Assembly (NCBI GenBank): GCA_048594975.1
Contig: JBMDXQ010000009.1
Span: 22,188 to 86,187, forward strand
Direction of reading: 5' to 3'
DNA length: 64,000 nt
Source: JBMDXB01 sp048594975
Lineage (GTDB): Bacteria; Acidobacteriota; Vicinamibacteria; Vicinamibacterales; 2-12-FULL-66-21
A program made the position numbers and the translations under genes. The notes below the pieces were generated by a model, which was not told where the DNA came from, did no database searches, and saw only the letters and a program-made list of their open reading frames with translations. The first letter of the stretch is position 1. Every line of letters begins with the position of its first letter. Shown one piece after another: positions 7,801 through 14,906 of this stretch.

Positions 7801-8747
7801 GACGCGGGCGCCACGGTAGACGACAACCATCGATACTCCGCTTCGAGGCCTTCGCGAAGCGTCACGCGCGGCGCGAAAGCGAGGTCGGCGCGCGCGAGCG
7901 ACGTGTCCGCGTAGGTGTCGCGCATGTCGCCCTTCTGCGGCGGCTCGCGCCGGATGTCCAGCGGGTGCCCTGCCAGGCGCGCGACGATGTCCAGGACCTG
8001 GTTGACCGACACGCGCGACCCGCCGCCGACGTTATAGGCGCGGCCGGGCACGCCGCGCTCGCCAGCCGCGATGGTCGCCGCCACCGCGTCGCTCACGAAC
8101 GTGAAGTCGCGTGTCTGCTCGCCGTCGCCGTAGAGCGTGATCGGCTGCCGCTGCAGCGCCGCGCGGATGAAGCGGTTGAAGGCCATGTCCGGCCGCTGCC
8201 GCGGCCCGTACACGGTGAAGTAGCGCAGCGAAATCGTCGGCACCTGATAGTTCACGTGATACAGGTAGCACAGCTGCTCGGCGGCGAGCTTCGTGACGCC
8301 GTAGGGCGAGACCGGCTGCGGCAGCGCGTCCTCGCGCATCGGGATGCTCACGTGGTCGCCGTACACCGACGAGCTCGACGCGTACACGAATCGCTGCAGC
8401 GGGCGCCCCACGCAGGCCTCGAGAAGGCGCTGCGTCGCGTCGATGTTGTTGTCCGTATACACGCGAAAGTCGCTGCCCCAGCTCTTGCGCACGCCCGCCT
8501 GCGCCGCCAGGTGGAAGACGTGGGTCTTGCCCTCGAGCAGCGCGTCGAGCGCGCCGTGCTGCAGGCTGGCTCCGACGAAGTGAAAGCCCGCGCGCCCCCG
8601 ATTCACCTCCAGGTTCGCTTCCTTGATCGCGCGCGGGTAGTAGTCGGTGAAGCAGTCGATGCCGGTGACCTCCGCGCCGCGATCGAGCAGCGTCGCGGTG
8701 AGGTGCGACCCGATGAAGCCGGCCGCGCCGGTCACGAGCGCCTTCAC
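7797..8747 (-). CDS. NAD-dependent sugar-nucleotide epimerase/dehydratase
   Basis: The 316-residue extended SDR enzyme begins VKALVTGAAGFIGSHL, the NAD-binding GxxGxxG fold. It has the catalytic pair Ser-Ser-Ser-Val-Tyr-Gly and YGVTK (Tyr-xxx-Lys), plus the substrate-loop sequence LRYFTVYGPRQRPDMA. That loop is typical of UDP-glucuronate 4-epimerases and GalE-like enzymes, so the substrate is probably a UDP-hexose or UDP-uronate used for surface glycans. I use the GTG at 8747 because it overlaps the upstream thioesterase stop (GTGA) and places the glycine motif at the normal distance from the N-terminus. Confidence 0.85.
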   Translation of the reverse strand: MKALVTGAAGFIGSHLTATLLDRGAEVTGIDCFTDYYPRAIKEANLEVNRGRAGFHFVGASLQHGALDALLEGKTHVFHLAAQAGVRKSWGSDFRVYTDNNIDATQRLLEACVGRPLQRFVYASSSSVYGDHVSIPMREDALPQPVSPYGVTKLAAEQLCYLYHVNYQVPTISLRYFTVYGPRQRPDMAFNRFIRAALQRQPITLYGDGEQTRDFTFVSDAVAATIAAGERGVPGRAYNVGGGSRVSVNQVLDIVARLAGHPLDIRREPPQKGDMRDTYADTSLARADLAFAPRVTLREGLEAEYRWLSSTVAPAS

Positions 8748-9142
8748 GCGAACACCTGTCTGACCCGCTCCGGCAGGCGGCACGGCCTGCCGGTCGCGTC
8801 GAGCGCGGCGTGAACGGTCCGGCCCGACGCCGTGACGGTGCTCGCGCCGCGGTGGACGACCTCGTAGATGAACTCCATGCGCACGGGTGAAAGCATTCGA
8901 CCTTCGGTTCTCACGTCCAGCTCGTCGTCGTAGCGCGCCGGTCGCCGGTAGTCGCAGTGCGCCTCGATGACCGGCAGCGATACGCCCGCCTGCTCCATCT
9001 CGCGATAGCTCCAGCCCTGGGTGCGGAGCAGGTCGGTCCGCGCCACCTCGAACCAGACGAAGTAGTTGGCGTAGTAGGCCACGCCCATCTTGTCGGTCTC
9101 GGCGTAGCGGACGCGTACGGTAGAGACCGAGGAACAGGGCAT
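8744..9142 (-). CDS. Acyl-CoA thioesterase, YbgC/4HBT family
   Basis: The 132-residue hot-dog-fold protein carries the family signature RVRYAETDKMGVAYYANYFVWFEVAR. This includes the catalytic Asp (here in ETDKMG) and the conserved Asn-Tyr. YbgC-type enzymes hydrolyse acyl-CoAs and in proteobacteria associate with the Tol-Pal envelope system. No tol genes are visible here, but the downstream gene encodes a BamD-like protein, so an envelope context is shared. The ATG at 9142 lies one base beyond the rpe stop; longer in-frame starts would only add low-complexity Ser/Pro/Arg sequence. Natural substrate unknown. Confidence 0.88.
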   Translation of the reverse strand: MPCSSVSTVRVRYAETDKMGVAYYANYFVWFEVARTDLLRTQGWSYREMEQAGVSLPVIEAHCDYRRPARYDDELDVRTEGRMLSPVRMEFIYEVVHRGASTVTASGRTVHAALDATGRPCRLPERVRQVFA

Positions 9143-9143
9143 G

Positions 9144-9815
9144 CTACCGGGCTGGCGCCGCCGTCGCCGCCGCGCGGAGATCGCGCACCGCGCACACGGG
9201 ATCGGCAGCGGCGAAGATGGCGTTGCCGGCGACCAGGATCCGGGCGCCGGCGGCGACGACGCGCGGGGCGGTGGTCGTGTCGATGCCGCCATCCACCTCG
9301 ATCGGCGCTGGCTGACCCTCGCGGTCCAGCAGCGCGCGCACCGCCCTGATCTTAGACTCGCTCCGCGGAATAAAGGTCTGCGCGCCGAACCCCGGGTTCA
9401 CGGTCATGACGAGCACGTGATCCAGGTCGCCTGCAACCTCCTCGAGCGCGACCACCGGCGTCGACGGGTTCAACGCCACGCCGGCTTTGAGGCCGAGCCC
9501 CTTGATCAGGTGCAGTGTCCGGTGCAGGTGCCGCACCGCCTCGGCGTGCACCGAGATCATCGACGCGCCCGCCTCGGCAAACGCCTCGATGTACCGGTCC
9601 GGCTCCTCGATCATCAGGTGCACGTCGAGCGGAACGGTGGCGACGCGCTTGATCGCGCGCACGACGAGCGGGCCGACGGTGAGGTTCGGCACGAAATGAC
9701 CGTCCATCACGTCGACGTGGATCAGGTCCGCGCCGCCGCGCTCGACCGCCCGGACCGCTTCTCCGAGCGCCGCGAAGTCCGCCGAGAGCAGCGACGGCGC
9801 AATCAGCACGCTCAC
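9144..9815 (-). CDS. rpe: Ribulose-phosphate 3-epimerase
   Basis: The 223-residue TIM-barrel enzyme interconverts ribulose 5-phosphate and xylulose 5-phosphate in the pentose phosphate pathway. Diagnostic motifs are IAPSLLSADF at the N-terminus, HVDVMDGHFVPNLTVGP (metal-binding His and catalytic Asp), LDVHLMIEEPDRYI, VMTVNPGFGAQTFI and EVDGGI near the C-terminus. The GTG at 9815 overlaps the stop of the upstream PASTA gene by 4 bases; GTG at 9809 is a possible alternative. All catalytic residues are present and the length is normal. Confidence 0.96.
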   Translation of the reverse strand: MSVLIAPSLLSADFAALGEAVRAVERGGADLIHVDVMDGHFVPNLTVGPLVVRAIKRVATVPLDVHLMIEEPDRYIEAFAEAGASMISVHAEAVRHLHRTLHLIKGLGLKAGVALNPSTPVVALEEVAGDLDHVLVMTVNPGFGAQTFIPRSESKIRAVRALLDREGQPAPIEVDGGIDTTTAPRVVAAGARILVAGNAIFAAADPVCAVRDLRAAATAAPAR

Positions 9816-10534
9816 CGGCTGACCTCGAGCGAGATCGTGTCGCCCCTCGAGATCTCGAACCCGGCCTGGGGAGATTGCCGCAGTACGATGCCCGCCGGCA
9901 CGCCCGGGTAGGGATGGTCCCCCACGACGGCAATCCGGAAGCCGCTCGCGCGCAACACGTCGGCCGCACGGTCGCCGTTCACGCCGATGAGGTCCGGCAT
10001 CACATATGTCTCGCCGCGTTCGCCCTGGTTGACCAGCAGCGCCACCCGCGACCCGGTGCTCTTCGGCGGGGGCATCTGCGCGACGATCGTGCCGCCGGGG
10101 TAGTCCGACGTCCGGATTTCGGCAGAACCCGCCGACTCGAGCCCTTCCTGCCGGATCCGGATCTCGGCCGACCGCACCGACTCGCCGACCAGCGCAGGGA
10201 CGACGGTCGCGCGCGGGCCGGCGCTGACCCAAACCTTGACGCTGCGGTCGCGACGGGTGCTGAGGCCTGTCTGGGGCTCCTGCGTGAGGATTTGGCCGGC
10301 CGGGATCCTGGGATCCAGGCGGCGGCCCTCCTCGACGTGGAGGTGGAGCCCGGCTTCTGCCAGAACGGCAGAGGCTTCGTTCACCGTTTTCCCCTGGAGA
10401 TCCGGCACGGTGACCTCGCGCGTCTTCAGCGCGATCCGCATGCCGGCTGCGGCGAAAAGGACATAGGTCAGGAGCAGACCGCCGCTCAGCAGGAGCAGCT
10501 TGCCGGCGCTCCATACGCGCGTCCGCAATGCCAT
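9812..10534 (-). CDS. Membrane-anchored PASTA-domain protein
   Basis: The 240-residue protein has one N-terminal transmembrane helix (LLLLSGGLLLTYVLFAAAGM) followed by three PASTA repeats: VTVPDLQGKTVNEASAVLAE, VVPALVGESVRSAEIRIRQ and VMPDLIGVNGDRAADVLRAS. Each repeat closes with a G-x(2)-I-x-QxPxxG-type motif. PASTA domains bind peptidoglycan fragments and usually sit behind a Ser/Thr kinase or in penicillin-binding proteins; here there is neither kinase nor transpeptidase domain. Stand-alone PASTA proteins in this operon position (rsmB-PASTA-rpe) look like a conserved acidobacterial arrangement, but that is recollection rather than something I can test here. Likely a cell-wall sensor or scaffold. 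Confidence 0.85.
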   Translation of the reverse strand: MALRTRVWSAGKLLLLSGGLLLTYVLFAAAGMRIALKTREVTVPDLQGKTVNEASAVLAEAGLHLHVEEGRRLDPRIPAGQILTQEPQTGLSTRRDRSVKVWVSAGPRATVVPALVGESVRSAEIRIRQEGLESAGSAEIRTSDYPGGTIVAQMPPPKSTGSRVALLVNQGERGETYVMPDLIGVNGDRAADVLRASGFRIAVVGDHPYPGVPAGIVLRQSPQAGFEISRGDTISLEVSR

Positions 10535-10546
10535 GAATTCGAAAGT

Positions 10547-11932
10547 TTAGCGCAAGTCCTTAGTTCTCACCAGCATGGCGGCGAAGAACGCCTCAAGGCG
10601 GTCGCGGAAGGGAAACGTGCGCATCAAGCCGGACTCGACCAGAAACGCGTGGACAGCCGATGGGAGCTCGCTGCGATCGGCCGGCCGGAACTCGGGGTGA
10701 CCCTTCAGAAAACGGTCCACCACCTCTTCGTTTTCTTCCGGTTCACTGGAACACGTCGAGTAGACCAGGTGCCCGCCCTGGGCGACCATGCCCGCGGCAT
10801 GCTCCAGGATCCGACACTGCGCGGCGGCCAGCACGGGCAGCTCGGCCTCGACCCGGCGCCACCGGATGTCCGGGTCGCGCCGCAGCGTCCCGAGTCCGGA
10901 GCATGGCGCATCCAGGAGCACGAGATCGAAGGTCGTACGGAACGGCAGCGGCCGCGAGGCGTCCGCCTGGGCGATCCGGATGCACCTGGCGCCCGACGAA
11001 CGAACGCCGCGTGCGAGCAGCTCGACGCGGCGTGGCCTGACGTCGCAGGCGACGATCGAGCCGCGGTCGCCCATTGCCGCCGCCATCGCCGTCGTTTTGC
11101 CGCCCGGCGAAGCACAGAGGTCCAGCACCCGCATTCCCGGCCTCGCGTCGGCAAAAACCGCGACGAGCTGCGAGGCCTCGTCCTGGACGGCAAACAGCCC
11201 GTCGTCGGCGAGCGGCGTGAGCAGGGGATTGCCGGAGCGGACGACGAGGCCGTCTGGCGCGTGATGGGTGGGCTCGGTTTCGACGCCGTGGCCAGCCAGC
11301 GTCGCCGCCAGCTCGGCGCGGGACACGCGCAGGGTGTTGGTGCGCAAAGCCAGCGATGCCGGCGCGTTGTCGAACTGCGCCCAGGCCTCCGCCGCCTCGA
11401 ACCCGTACCGGCGCAGCCAGCGTTCGACCAGCCAGCGCGGATGGGAAAGCCTGAGGGCAAGGTAATCCAAGAAGGGGGCCGCCTCCTTTCCGGCAAAGGA
11501 GGCAGCCCCCTTTTCAGCTGGCCGGAATGGGAGGGGCAGTTTGTTGCGCTCGCGGCTGACGCGGCGGAGGATGCCGTTCACCAGCGGGGCGGCGCTCGCC
11601 TTGCCCGCACGACGGGCCAGGTCGACGGCGTCGTTGACCGCCGCCGCCGCCGGCACCCGATCCAGGTGCAGCAGCTGGAACATCGTCAAGCGCAGGATGT
11701 CCAGCACCTCCGGGTCGAGCTTCGCGAGCGACCGGCGCGCGAACTGCGCGATGACGTGATCGAAGGCGCCCTGCCAGCGGAGGGTGCCGGCGGCGATTTC
11801 ACCGGCCAGGGCGCGGTCCCGCTCCTGATCGAGCGGGGCGCGAGCCCTGGCCAGCGCGTGCGGGAGATCGGCGCGGCCGCTGTTCACGGCGCGGAGCACC
11901 TCGTAGGCGGCCACACGCGCCGGTGCAATCAT
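10547..11932 (-). CDS. rsmB: 16S rRNA (cytosine(967)-C(5))-methyltransferase
   Basis: The 461-residue protein has an N-terminal NusB-like helical domain (residues 1-130) and a C-terminal RNA m5C methyltransferase domain. The SAM motif is VLDLCASPGGKTTAMA. The two cysteines of the m5C mechanism are in DAPCSGLG (about 346) and YSTCSSEP (about 394). The ATG at 11932 overlaps the fmt stop by 4 bases. The unusual part is residues 140-154 (EKGAASFAGKEAAPF) between the two domains: they are encoded by a near-perfect 18-bp-arm palindrome (11472-11512), apparently an element inserted in frame where homologues have a short linker. Confidence 0.94.
   Translation of the reverse strand: MIAPARVAAYEVLRAVNSGRADLPHALARARAPLDQERDRALAGEIAAGTLRWQGAFDHVIAQFARRSLAKLDPEVLDILRLTMFQLLHLDRVPAAAAVNDAVDLARRAGKASAAPLVNGILRRVSRERNKLPLPFRPAEKGAASFAGKEAAPFLDYLALRLSHPRWLVERWLRRYGFEAAEAWAQFDNAPASLALRTNTLRVSRAELAATLAGHGVETEPTHHAPDGLVVRSGNPLLTPLADDGLFAVQDEASQLVAVFADARPGMRVLDLCASPGGKTTAMAAAMGDRGSIVACDVRPRRVELLARGVRSSGARCIRIAQADASRPLPFRTTFDLVLLDAPCSGLGTLRRDPDIRWRRVEAELPVLAAAQCRILEHAAGMVAQGGHLVYSTCSSEPEENEEVVDRFLKGHPEFRPADRSELPSAVHAFLVESGLMRTFPFRDRLEAFFAAMLVRTKDLR
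11472..11512. repeat. Palindromic element inside the rsmB coding sequence
   Basis: AAGGGGGCCGCCTCCTTT at 11472-11489 faces its reverse complement (17 of 18 positions) at 11495-11512 across a 5-base loop. It adds about 14 codons without breaking the rsmB frame. The 14-base word AGGCAGCCCCCTTT recurs in the hairpin at 26293-26350, which suggests a dispersed family. Confidence 0.65.
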
Positions 11933-12888
11933 GGGGCGCTGACGCGTGCGCCGACGCGCACGCGCCGGCCCGCCAGGAACTCCGCCGCATCCATCACGCG
12001 CCGCCCTTCGGGCTGGATCCGCAGCACGTCGACCGTCCCGCCGCCGCCGCCGGTCGCGATCGCAAGGCGGCCTCCCGAGGCCTCGACGACCGTCCCGGGC
12101 GCCGCCGTGCTCCGCTCGGCCGACACCCTCGTACGGTGCAGCAGGCACCGCGTGCCGTCGATCGAGATGGCCACCATCGGCCAGGGCTGCAGGCCGCGCA
12201 CCAGGTTGTGCACCGCCGGTGCGGGCAGCGACCAGTCGACCGTTCCTTCCTCCCGCGTGATCTTCGGCGCGTGCGTCGCGCGCGCGTGATCCTGCGGAAC
12301 CTCGACGGCCCGACCCGCGGCGATGTGGTCCACCACGTCGACCAGGAGCGTCGCACCGAGCTCGGCGAGCTGCGCCTGCACCTCGACGCTGGTCGCCTCG
12401 TCTCCGATCGGCACCCTGGCGGTCGCAAACACCGGACCTGCGTCCAGTTCGGCGACCACGCGCATGATCGACACGCCGGTTTCCCGGTCGCCGGCGATCA
12501 CCGCGCGATGCACCGGCGCCGAGCCGCGATACGCGGGGAGCAGCGACGCGTGGACGTTGATCATGCCGAGCCGCGGCACCTGCAGGAGAACCTCCGGCAG
12601 AATGCGCCCGTAAGCCGCGACGACCCCGAGATCCGGCCGAAGGTCCCGCATCGCCCCGAGGAACGCCTCCTCCTTCAGCTTCAACGGCTGCACCACCGGC
12701 ACACCGCGGGCTTCGGCGAGCTGACGCGTCGGCGTGGGCCGCACATGCTGGCCGCGGCCCTTGGGACGGTCCGGCTGGGAAACGACCATAACCACGCGGT
12801 GGACCGAGTCCAGCAGCGCCCGGAGCGGCGGCACCGCAAACTCCGGCGTGCCGAAATACACGATGCGCACCGACGGCGGCGTCACCAT
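11929..12888 (-). CDS. fmt: Methionyl-tRNA formyltransferase
   Basis: The 319-residue enzyme formylates initiator Met-tRNA using 10-formyl-tetrahydrofolate. It starts VRIVYFGTPEFAVPPLRAL, has the formyl-transfer motif NVHASLLPAYRGSAPVHRAV (catalytic Asn-His) and the ITREEGTVDW and GLQPWP motifs of the C-terminal OB-fold tRNA-binding domain. The ATG at 12888 overlaps the def stop by 7 bases, and GTG at 12885 would overlap by 4. Deformylase directly upstream is the common bacterial def-fmt pairing: Fmt adds the formyl group that Def later removes. Confidence 0.96.
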   Translation of the reverse strand: MVTPPSVRIVYFGTPEFAVPPLRALLDSVHRVVMVVSQPDRPKGRGQHVRPTPTRQLAEARGVPVVQPLKLKEEAFLGAMRDLRPDLGVVAAYGRILPEVLLQVPRLGMINVHASLLPAYRGSAPVHRAVIAGDRETGVSIMRVVAELDAGPVFATARVPIGDEATSVEVQAQLAELGATLLVDVVDHIAAGRAVEVPQDHARATHAPKITREEGTVDWSLPAPAVHNLVRGLQPWPMVAISIDGTRCLLHRTRVSAERSTAAPGTVVEASGGRLAIATGGGGGTVDVLRIQPEGRRVMDAAEFLAGRRVRVGARVSAP

Positions 12889-13391
12889 TTGCCGGCGCGC
12901 TTCAGCTTGTGGATGCGGCGGACTATCAGATCGCGCTTGATGCCCCGCAGCCGGTCGACGAACACCGTCCCGTCGAGATGATCCATCTCGTGCTGGAACG
13001 CGCGCGCGAGCAGGTCGTGGCCCTCGATGATCCGCTCCCGCTGATCCCGATCCAACCCCTTCACGACCGCACGCGCCGGCCGGACGACGGTCGCGTTGAA
13101 CCCGGGTACGCTGAGGCATCCCTCTTCCTGCAGCTGCATCCCGTCGCGCTCGAGAAACGTCGGATTGACGAGCACGATCAGGTCGTCCGGGTTGTGGCCG
13201 ACCGACACGTCGATGACGAACACACGCAGCGGCACGCCGACCTGTGTCGCGGCCAGGCCGATCCCCGGCGCGCCGTACATCGTCTCGATCATGTCGTCGA
13301 TCAGCCGCTGGAGGTCGTCGTCCCAGACCGTGACCTCCGAGGCGGACTGATGGAGCCCGCGCTCGCCGTAGCGCAGGATGGGTCGGATCAT
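12882..13391 (-). CDS. def: Peptide deformylase
   Basis: The 169-residue metalloenzyme removes the N-formyl group from nascent proteins. All three class motifs are present: GIGLAATQ (residues 43-50), EGCLSVPG (90-97, Cys92 as metal ligand) and QHEMDHLDG (133-141, the HExxH metal and catalytic residues). Length and spacing are standard for type 1 deformylases. It is the first gene of the nine-gene minus-strand run that ends at 6233, in which most neighbours overlap by 4 bases, so it probably lies nearest the promoter. Confidence 0.96.
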   Translation of the reverse strand: MIRPILRYGERGLHQSASEVTVWDDDLQRLIDDMIETMYGAPGIGLAATQVGVPLRVFVIDVSVGHNPDDLIVLVNPTFLERDGMQLQEEGCLSVPGFNATVVRPARAVVKGLDRDQRERIIEGHDLLARAFQHEMDHLDGTVFVDRLRGIKRDLIVRRIHKLKRAGKW

Positions 13392-13426
13392 TTCTCAGGG
13401 CGCGTGAGGCCCGACAGTTTGCTCAT

Positions 13427-13451
13427 GCGCCGGGGCCCTCCCCCCCGGCGC
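13427..13451 (-). terminator. Strong GC hairpin between aroC and def
   Basis: GCGCCGGGG at 13427-13435 pairs perfectly with CCCCGGCGC at 13443-13451 across a 7-base loop. On the minus strand it lies after aroC and before def. There is no T-run on either side, so intrinsic termination is doubtful; an mRNA-stability hairpin is as likely. Confidence 0.4.
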
Positions 13452-13556
13452 TCCCGCGTCGCACGTTCGCGCTCCGCGGCGGCTGAAGGCTCTCACGCGT
13501 CTGACGCGCGCACTGGGCGCGGGCGCCCGGCGCCCGTCGGGTCTGTGGGCCGGTAC

Positions 13557-14783
13557 TCATCGGTTCGAATGGGGAGCGGAGGAGCCCCCGCGGAACCGCT
13601 CCTCGAGCGACGCCTTCGCCGCCGCCATCGCGCGGTCCATCTCGGCGACGGAGTCGCCGCCGAACTTCTCGAGGAGTGCGTCGCCCAGCACGAGGGCGAC
13701 CATCGCCTCGCCGACAATCGCAGCAGCGGGCACGGCGCAGACGTCGCTGCGCTCGACGGCGGCGGGCGACTCCTCCATCGTCGCCAGGTCGACGGAGCGG
13801 AGCGGCTTCATGAGGGTGGAGATCGGTTTCATCCACGCGGACACGCGGACGTCCTCGCCGTTGGTGACACCGCCCTCGAGCCCGCCCGCGTTGTTCGTTG
13901 GACGGGCGACGCCGAGCGGGCCGCGGCCGCCGGGGTGCGGCACGATCTCATCGTGCACGCGGGAGCCCGGCCGGACGGCGGCTTCCGGCCCGAGGCCGAT
14001 ACCGACTGCCTTGATGGCAGGGATCGACATGAGCGCCTGCGCCAACCGGCCGTCGAGCTTGCGGTCCCACTGCACGTAGCTGCCCAGCCCGGCAGGCACG
14101 CCGGTCGCGATCACCTCGAAAGCGCCGCCTTTCGTATCGCCTGCATCGCGGGCGCGATCGATTTCCTGAATCATCGCGCGCTCGACTGCCGGATCCACGC
14201 AGCGGAGCGGCGCGTCGTCGGGCAGCGCCGCCGCGCGATCGAAGTCGACGACGGCAGAGGGATCGAGCCTGGCCTCGCCGATGGTGAACACGTGGCTGGT
14301 GATACGGAGGCCGGCGTGCAGCAGCAGCTGCCGGGCCAGGGCGCCGGCAGCGACGCGCGCGGCGGTCTCGCGCGCGCTGGCGCGCTCGAGCACGTCCCGC
14401 ACGTCTGCACGGCCGTACTTCGCGACCCCGGCAAGGTCGGCGTGACCGGGGCGCGGCCGGGTGACGAGCGGCCGGCGTGGACCGCCGGCGCCGGGCGGGG
14501 GGTGGGCCGTGATGCTCATCGTCTGCTGCCAGTTCGGCCAGTCGCGGTTCTCGATGGTCATCGCGATCGGCCCGCCGATCGTCTCTCCGGCACGCACGCC
14601 CGAGAGGATCTCGGCGCGGTCGGATTCGATGGCCATGCGGCGGCCGCGTCCGTAGCCACCCTGGCGCCGGCGCAGGTCCCTCGTGATGGTGTCGGGGTCG
14701 ATCCGAAGCCCCGCCGGAATGCCCTCGAGGATCACCACGAGCGCACGGCCGTGCGACTCGCCGGCGGTGAGAAAACGGAGCAT
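13557..14783 (-). CDS. aroC: Chorismate synthase
   Basis: AroC makes chorismate from EPSP, the last step of the shikimate pathway, using reduced FMN. The 408-residue protein starts MLRFLTAGESHGRALVVILEG, contains GRRMAIESDRAEILSGVRAG and RPGHADLAGVAKYG (FMN/EPSP-binding signatures), ASARETAARVAAGA, and the C-terminal KFGGDSVAEM. Its product feeds the aromatic operon at 26569-36940, although the gene itself lies 12 kb away. The divergent sigma-54 regulator starts 124 bases upstream; a TACAAT hexamer at 14794-14799 on the minus strand is a possible -10 with a very short leader. Confidence 0.96.
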   Translation of the reverse strand: MLRFLTAGESHGRALVVILEGIPAGLRIDPDTITRDLRRRQGGYGRGRRMAIESDRAEILSGVRAGETIGGPIAMTIENRDWPNWQQTMSITAHPPPGAGGPRRPLVTRPRPGHADLAGVAKYGRADVRDVLERASARETAARVAAGALARQLLLHAGLRITSHVFTIGEARLDPSAVVDFDRAAALPDDAPLRCVDPAVERAMIQEIDRARDAGDTKGGAFEVIATGVPAGLGSYVQWDRKLDGRLAQALMSIPAIKAVGIGLGPEAAVRPGSRVHDEIVPHPGGRGPLGVARPTNNAGGLEGGVTNGEDVRVSAWMKPISTLMKPLRSVDLATMEESPAAVERSDVCAVPAAAIVGEAMVALVLGDALLEKFGGDSVAEMDRAMAAAKASLEERFRGGSSAPHSNR

Positions 14784-14906
14784 CGAGGCACCAATTGTAT
14801 ACGAAGTTTCTGCAGCGTCCGGCGCGCGCGCGAGTGCTTTCGGGCCTGTTTTCGCGCGGCGCGCCGCGGTCGGCAGCTTGCACCATCAGGGCGTCAGGTC
14901 GCCCTC

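Noticed and set aside
13427..13451. Rho-independent terminator for aroC
   Set aside because: The hairpin is strong, but no T-run follows on either strand; kept only as a low-confidence hairpin.
12909..14906. Long plus-strand open frame in front of the sigma-54 activator
   Set aside because: It is antisense to def and aroC, both certain genes, and its translation is typical high-GC shadow (Arg/His/Asp-rich). The activator has a good ATG at 14907.
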